Assembly: GCA_021234155.1 (NCBI GenBank)
Contig: JAJEKV010000101.1
Coordinates: 1,157,140 to 1,221,139, forward strand
Length of the DNA: 64,000 nt
Origin: Isoetes taiwanensis
Lineage: Eukaryota; Streptophyta; Lycopodiopsida; Isoetales; Isoetaceae
Direction: 5' to 3'
A program made the position numbers and the translations under genes. The notes beneath the pieces were generated by a model. It made no database searches, was not told the DNA's origin, and saw only the letters and a list, made by a program, of their open reading frames with translations. Numbering within the stretch: position 1 is the stretch's first letter; the number at the start of each line of letters is the position of its first letter. Shown here piece after piece: positions 57,726-64,000 of this stretch.

Positions 57726-58389
57726 TAACCATAGAAGGCTCATTTCAATACTTCCGCCAAATTGTTCTTCCTAATGCTTATACTCTCTTCCATTGGTGCA
57801 AATGGTCCATCCCTCTCCATCCTCCTCTAGTTTGATTTGCACTGTATGCGAGCAACAATCAAACATTTTGCATTTACTGGGATCATCTCCCCACTATGCA
57901 AGGCAAGCCATCCTACCATACAATAACAAAATCACAAGCCATGAACACAAATAATTCAGCAATAATAAGTCAAACTAGGCTAGATCAATAAAGAAACAGA
58001 GGTACAAGGATTATGAAAAGATTTAGGTGAAGTTCTTCCCTTCAAAACAGAAGCAACAATTGTATTAATAAGAAAGATCTACTTTTCCGGGACCGCTTTC
58101 TATTTGGTAAATAGCAGATAATAACAATGGATAAATGATAGATCACTGCTAGTGAAGATCCGCCTTCTACTGAAATGCATTCTTTTCTTGATAGATATGG
58201 AGATCCTACCAAACTTTGTTTATCCGATACGAATCGACCGTAATTTGTGTCGACCTAATCTAAGTATCATCCAAATTAATAACTTTTAAAAATAATAAGT
58301 GTTCCTAGCTTAACTAATTAAATTGTCTATCCAACAAAAGACCATATATAAAATATTCCCTAGATTCACAAGGCAAACTAAGCCTAATA

Positions 58390-60110
58390 CGCTGAGCCCG
58401 AAATGCCTCCCCAAGCCAACTCTCATACCTAGTTTTCTGCCTCGTATATTATAATTATAGGAATGCCCTGACGCTATATGAACTAAGGTTAGGTATTAAT
58501 TGTTCGTGAAATCTGGGGTGAAAAAATATATGTCAATCCGTCTAAGGCATGAATATCTCGATAATGGATAGAGTAACACCTATTCTAGAGGTAACCTTAG
58601 GCATTAACAAGGTCAGTTAATGGACCTACCAAATGTAGTTGGATACACGCTCATAAATAGTCTTTCTCGAGTTAGCATATCCATAGAAAAATGACCGAAA
58701 TCAGCCATGTTGCTAGCCTCGATTGCACTTTGGTCTCACCACAAATCCTCTGGAGAAAATCGAGGCCACGAAAGTTAAGCACTCAACACTAGTGAGTGGG
58801 CACCGATGAAGCTATCCATGTGGTCATGTCGAAAGTTGCTTCTGTAGTGAAGGTTTTCCCCGAGCTTAGAGACCAGAGTTTGGGAGACTGCAACATATTA
58901 CTTGGGTTTGGGGATGACTTATAGATTCCGTGACTTGTGAATCTTTCAGCTTTGGGTGAAGTAATTTAGTATGACAGGCTCTGCAAAGGGCCAAGCCTTT
59001 CCAAATTTGCATTTGCTATGTTGTAATCATTATAAAATTCCTAAATAACATTACAATCAAAGATTGGTAGTTAGTGATGAAGGCATGAATTAACTTTCCT
59101 CGCTGATGTATCATATCACATGCATGCAAAATACTTACATAAGTAACTTCCAATAGTGTATTTGTCCCATGCAAATAATATCCGCCTGTGAGTTTGAGTG
59201 CATCTTTCCCATGCCCATTTATGCAAATGTGCCGCAATAATGCTTGTCCAAGGATATTACACTACTTTCCTCAGATGTTGTCAAATAATTCGCCATGCAG
59301 GTTCGTGGTTATTAGCACTTTCTTACTATATATATTAAAAAATAGTATCATGAGGGATATGTCCAATAACGCAAGCTTTTAATTGATAATACAGTATACT
59401 TTTCTCCCCCACTATATAATGTTCTTGTACAATAGCATACCTCTTAAAATGGTTATATAAAAGTCATCTTGTTCACAACCCGTGAGGCCATGTTCCAGCC
59501 AATCATCATAACATTAAATTGCCCATATAAAAGTAAAGGCAGTCAATGGCAACAAGCAAATAAATCCCCTGGTTCTAGTTTATCTCAAAGATGGTCATTA
59601 AACTCCTCAGGCCATACTTCTTTACATACGATAAGAGCATTCCAACCGGACGCCAAAGTATGATCATTATTCAATCTAAAATAAGTGGGTATGAAAATAT
59701 AATTCTTTTAAAGACTTTATGGTCGTGAATAAGAACTAAGAAGGAAGTAAAGTGAACTTATCTCAAGAACACGTTCATCATCTTCCATTTAAGCTTAAAA
59801 TAGCCGATGATATGGTCTTCCTTTCTTGAGTATATACGCATGATTTCAAAGATATTGCATCGTGCTTGAAACCATCTCAATGATTTTTTGAATAGCTTTA
59901 AAAGCTCGCCATACCTTTGAAGTATATATTAGACTTCTAAAATATCTCCAAGTAAAAATATTCCCCTGAAAGGTAATCGAGTCAAACACTAGCTTGCACT
60001 TCAAATAAAATATCCTACACTTTCCATACATACCAATTATATCATCTTGAAATGAGGATTATGGACTCGCTTCGCTTTAGACAATGCCCCAGCTCTGCTG
60101 CAATGTATAA
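58390..60110 (-). pseudogene. PPR protein pseudogene (PLS type), copy 2
   Basis: Collinear with copy 1 and complementary in what it keeps. Minus-strand signatures: HCSRAGALSKAKRVHN (60,105-60,058), the classic ACSxxxAL..GKxVH segment; MYGKC, KLVFDSI and NIFTW (from 60,031); GHGKDALKL, YVSILHACD and GKLIHAF (59,210-59,050). Together with copy 1 this fixes the family as plant PLS-class PPR (organelle RNA processing). Stops and shifts separate every motif, so no functional product is expected from the sequence as given. Further left (58,390-58,950) is the counterpart of the unassigned copy-1 frames. Confidence 0.85.
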
Positions 60111-61229
60111 CAAAACATAAAACAGCTGTGCTAATTTTGTATGAAATCTATGCATTTCAAGTAATCCAACTCTAATTCCAACTTCTAAATGTGCAATTTG
60201 AATAGCTTGTTCAAACCTTTTGCTTGATCTTCTTGGCTGTTGGCCATGTTTATGGTTTTAATGCAACGCTAATGCAGTTCAAGCTTGTTGCTTTAAAAGA
60301 GACTGAGACAAAGTTTTAATAGGTGAAGTAATTCCATTATAGGAGGCTTCTTCACATTATAATGCCATAGTGTGTCGCTAAGTATTATTTATTAATCATA
60401 AGTATTAAAGGTAAAAGTTCATGTTGTCGTGCCACTGTCCTCATGTCTTGCCCCTACTTTAAATGTTTATATGTGCAACTTTTGACAACAATGTGAGAAG
60501 CAAATGACCTAAAGTTTCGAGGCCGCCTCCTGCCAAAGGCACTCCTGAGGTGCTGACAAAAGTAAGTACAAGAGAGCTCTCTACTAAATTGCAAGCTCCA
60601 CCTGACCTCACCCACCACCCATGGAAGCCACAATGATACACAAAGCCACTAAAGCATAAACAAACCCCATGGCCCCAGCCTCACCAGGTGTGGAGAAGGA
60701 GGTGGCGGAGGACGTTACAGCCTGATAGACTTCCATCACCTCATAGAAGCCTAGATATAGCATTGTGCAAGCGGTGGTGAGTGTGAGACAATGGTGCCAT
60801 CTCTACTTAATCAGAAAGTTATGAGGCCGAGCACTACTGAGCAGTGAAGTTTATCCACTGCACTTTAAAGCAAGCTGTGCAGAGCTAGAACCTTTTGGCA
60901 GGGTCTTGACACGGCACTCAAGAGGTGCAAGAGCCTTCTTGGCCAGCTGCCACCTAAGGCCTATATGCCGTTTCCACTCCTTCCGCTTAATTCTTACAGG
61001 CCGCCTTACTCATCGATTTAAATGCAACTCCTTAAGAAAATAGGGATTGCAGCCCTTCACATGGTCTCTGAATCTAGTTGCATTCCTATGGCAAGTGTAT
61101 AGGGTGACACAAGGCCTCCAAAAAATGAATAAACTTGTATTAAAATCATCATAAGAACCCAAGATGTATGTGATTTTTTCTACAAATAATCTGCTAGCCA
61201 GTCAAATAAAACTATGTCCTTTATGGTTT

Positions 61230-61530
61230 TGGCAAAACCATTTAGCAGTCAGATTATATATTTTGCACTAACGCATAAAATTTACACTAGTTTTAAAAAT
61301 CATCGTGAGTTCCGTAAGATGGTTTTAAAGTTTATATACCTCTAGAAACGCTTGCTAGTTCAGCAATGCTAGTTTAATTAATTAATTTTACATCGTATTA
61401 CAATGGTTTTTTAAAATCATTTAGGCTTTAAAGTGCGTTTAAACATATGTTAGTTTTGTATAACCATTGCTAGTTCAAATCTTATATTTTAACAATATGT
61501 ACTTTTAAACTTTGTAAGTGTAGTTCTCAA
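61230..61530 (+). repeat. Minisatellite, about 57-bp unit (copy 2)
   Basis: Partner of 48,490-48,860. TTTTAAAAATCATCGTGAGTTC, CTTGCTAGTTC and CCATTGCTAGTTC mark three units. One unit is shortened relative to copy 1. Confidence 0.7.
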
Positions 61531-61749
61531 GCCGCCATAGATGTATGGGATGGCTTTTATATATATTTTTAGATAATTTTACGCCTTCACATGCTAGTTA
61601 TTACATCATATATAGCTCTTTTCAACGCAGCTTTTATACTACCAAGACCTTTTGCCATAAAATCTATTAATGGCCCTATCAATGTTATCAACTCAACCTT
61701 TACTGTATGAGTATATACTCATCGGACTTAAAAAATTAAATAAATAAAT

Positions 61750-64000
61750 CCATCATCTAATAGTATAATCATTATAAAGGGACAAACAAATCACCCATTC
61801 TACTTCTGATTTATCATGCATTAAGATAAAAGATAAAGTGTAATTTATTGGCTCATTTGAAATGCCAATCCTTTGAATCCAATGCGTTTCGGGTGGGTCC
61901 TTGATTTGAAGTGATTTGTATGTACCATCTCCATATTATATATCCTACTGAATCTAGGCTTTGTAAATATCATAGAGTAGCCAAGTGATTTGGATTTGTT
62001 GTTTGCACTCATTGCATACTCATTTATCATTTTAATTGCCCATTTCTACTTATTTCCGCTCTGAGCCCACCATATGAAACGCGTCTTAGCAATCCCTTAT
62101 TCCACTTCTTTTATAAGCCGCATAACTGTGACTGCTACCGTCTGTATTAAATCTTGTAGGTTTTAGATTCATCTTGTTTCTGCCATTTTTAGGTTTGGGG
62201 ATCCGCCTCTTTTGTAATACCTAATAGTACTTTTTTGGGGGGGGAGGAGGAGGGCTTCGGATACCCACAGTACTTTGGTGGGGTAAAGTGTGGATCTATG
62301 GCTTGGATAATTTTAATCGTGGGTGTGAAGGATTTGTGGAAATTGAAGTTCTTGAAAGAGTACGGCTACTGATCAGCTATGGGCGATCATCCATTTTTGC
62401 AAGCTATTGAGATGGGATGGAAGCCCTCTACAGACACGAATTCCAGTTTTTCCACATTTTTTACTTTGGTCTATATTGGCGTTCAACATCTACTAGTCTA
62501 CCTGACTATACAAAAAATGGACAAAGGTTGTGGATGCCTACCAATCAAATAGGGCAAGCTTTAATGAGGAAACCGTGAGCACTTGTCTTTACAAAATGAT
62601 AAAAAGGATCTAAGAGATTTGTTTTTCTACAGACCAAAAATGAAGTGGCTTGGTTACGCTAAAGAAAGCACCTGGATTTGGACCTTGACCGCCTTTGCTT
62701 TTGTGGAGTTTTTGTTTGCAACATCAACATGTGCTTTTCCTTCTCGCTTATAGTATATGACACTCTCTCTCGCTTAGGCTTTTTTGGTTTGCATTTATAT
62801 GTAGGTGAAGGGACAGCCTGGGGTTGCGTATAAGGTTCTGATTTCTATTTGTTTAAGTGCACCATTTGCTCCTAAGCTAACATTTTCATTTCCAGTGCCT
62901 CTACCAAGTAGAGTAATTGCCGCAGCTGATCTTCAACCCAGATTCTTCCGTGCCATTGCAGAGGCTCTCTGTGAAGTTGCACAAATTTTTTCTATATGTT
63001 CTACTTCTTGGCCAGACACTAACATGTAAATGTAAACATGACTTTTATGGGTTCAAACTCCAGTTCCCAATTGGGAATTAATTTCAGACTGTAGAGTGGC
63101 TTTCTTTCTAAAAGATTCTGTGATTTCAGTTTGCTTCTTTCCTTACCGCAGTATGACCATTGAGTTTTTAGTTTTTAGGCATCTAGTTTGAAAATGCCAG
63201 CGTATATCATTTGGCTTTTTATTGATAAATTCACTGGGAAGGCCAAGGCTATAGTAGGCATAAGTACACCGCTTCAAAACGTAATGATTTGTGTTATTAT
63301 ATTAGTCTAGGATTAACCATAGAAAAAGATCATATTGAATAAATATAAATCATGTCAATTTGTCGGATATTTGTGCCACTTCGCAACAATGAATGCAGCT
63401 GGAAGTGTGACAATTTATAGAGTCAGCATCATTGTATCAAAATTTCGCGTAATAATCCGCCTCATGCAGCATCTGGAGAGGTACAACAGAGCACCTTGTG
63501 GTGTGCGGCAGAATCAAGGTGGCGTTCTCTCTTTGTAGCCCGCCATTTCCTACATGCCAGGAGTAACTTTACCACACCCACTTGACGCGGGACAGGCCAA
63601 GCCTTGTACAAGGTCATCTATATTTTGAGCATAAAGAAAGAATGTCCAATTGGGTAAAGGCCGGGTGATCTTGAGACTTAATGCATGCAAAGGGCCGAAA
63701 GCAGATCTTGGAAATTTAGGATCCCAGGATGTTGTAAACTACACCTCATAGAGGTGGCTCGCCAAGGACGTCAGTGTGATGATAGCCGTGACAACGTTGT
63801 TTTACGCTTTTTATGGTTATAGTAGTACTTTGACTTGTCTATTTGCAATAAGAAGTAGATGTTGTTGCTCTTTTCAAAGCTTTGCACTTGCATGTGAGGA
63901 CTAGGGGGCAATACTGTCACTGATATATATATTGCGAGCAGCAAGGTGTGTGGACCTGATTACCCATTTCAGTATTGGAACAAACAAATGGGACGAGGGG
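61750..64000. other. Right part of unit 2 with no recognised gene
   Basis: Collinear with 49,070-51,340. It includes the GGGGGGG-GAGGAGG stretch near 62,237 (49,556 in copy 1) and the AGAGGTGGCTC block at 63,752. The short frames differ from those of copy 1, which argues against coding. Confidence 0.6.

Larger units (their letters stand above)
52171..64000. repeat. 12.6-kb tandem unit, copy 2 (truncated by window end)
   Basis: Head-to-tail second copy of 39,565-52,170. Divergence is mainly 1-5-base insertions and deletions, and the reading frames are more damaged than in copy 1 for both RPA1 and the first exon. It ends at the window edge at a position matching about 51,340 of copy 1. Confidence 0.93.

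Overview
The window looks like nuclear DNA of a land plant. It is AT-rich and gene-poor, with T-rich introns, long TA and poly-A/T runs, minisatellites, a retroelement gag zinc knuckle, a PLS-type pentatricopeptide repeat (PPR) gene and an intron-containing replication protein A (RPA1) gene. There are no operons and no ORF longer than about 210 codons. Every gene I recognise is broken by stops and one- or two-base shifts. Decay, noisy long-read sequence, or both could explain that. The sequence does not let me name a species.

Left part (1-24.7 kb): a 2.3-kb AGATTC-rich satellite-like tract is flanked by about 200-bp direct repeats. A possible plus-strand intron-rich transcript follows (3.3-9.9 kb, exons not recognised). 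A second AGATTC tract in opposite orientation lies at 13.1-13.4 kb, then a 160-bp TA microsatellite, a TGCCTT-rich tract, an unidentified minus-strand coding remnant (15.0-15.35 kb), a roughly 60-bp minisatellite (20.1-20.6 kb) and a gag-like CCHC knuckle (23.0-23.15 kb).

Middle part (24.75-39.8 kb): a degraded minus-strand gene family in tandem. Two modules, X (1.6 kb) and Y (3.4 kb), are laid out on the plus strand as X-Y, partial y, X-Y, Y. To their right is a single 'head' whose first exon starts at 39,810 and reads leftwards into the array. The predicted protein is helix-rich and unrecognised. Its first exon carries an in-frame 17-residue duplication.

Right part (39.57-64 kb): two head-to-tail copies of a 12.6-kb unit. 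Copy 1 covers about 39,565-52,170 and copy 2 starts near 52,171 and runs off the window. Each copy holds, in order, the first exon of the minus-strand family and a second partial copy of it, a plus-strand TATA/ATG start and two further plus-strand exons of unknown function, a minus-strand RPA1 (DNA-binding domain A) fragment, a tRNA-Ala-like sequence plus a repeated 3' half, a minus-strand PPR pseudogene, a degenerate ~57-bp minisatellite, and 2-3 kb without recognised content. Smaller internal duplications are shared by both copies and therefore predate the 12.6-kb duplication.

The content is best read as a locus grown by nested tandem duplication, with gene fragments carried along, rather than as a set of cooperating genes.
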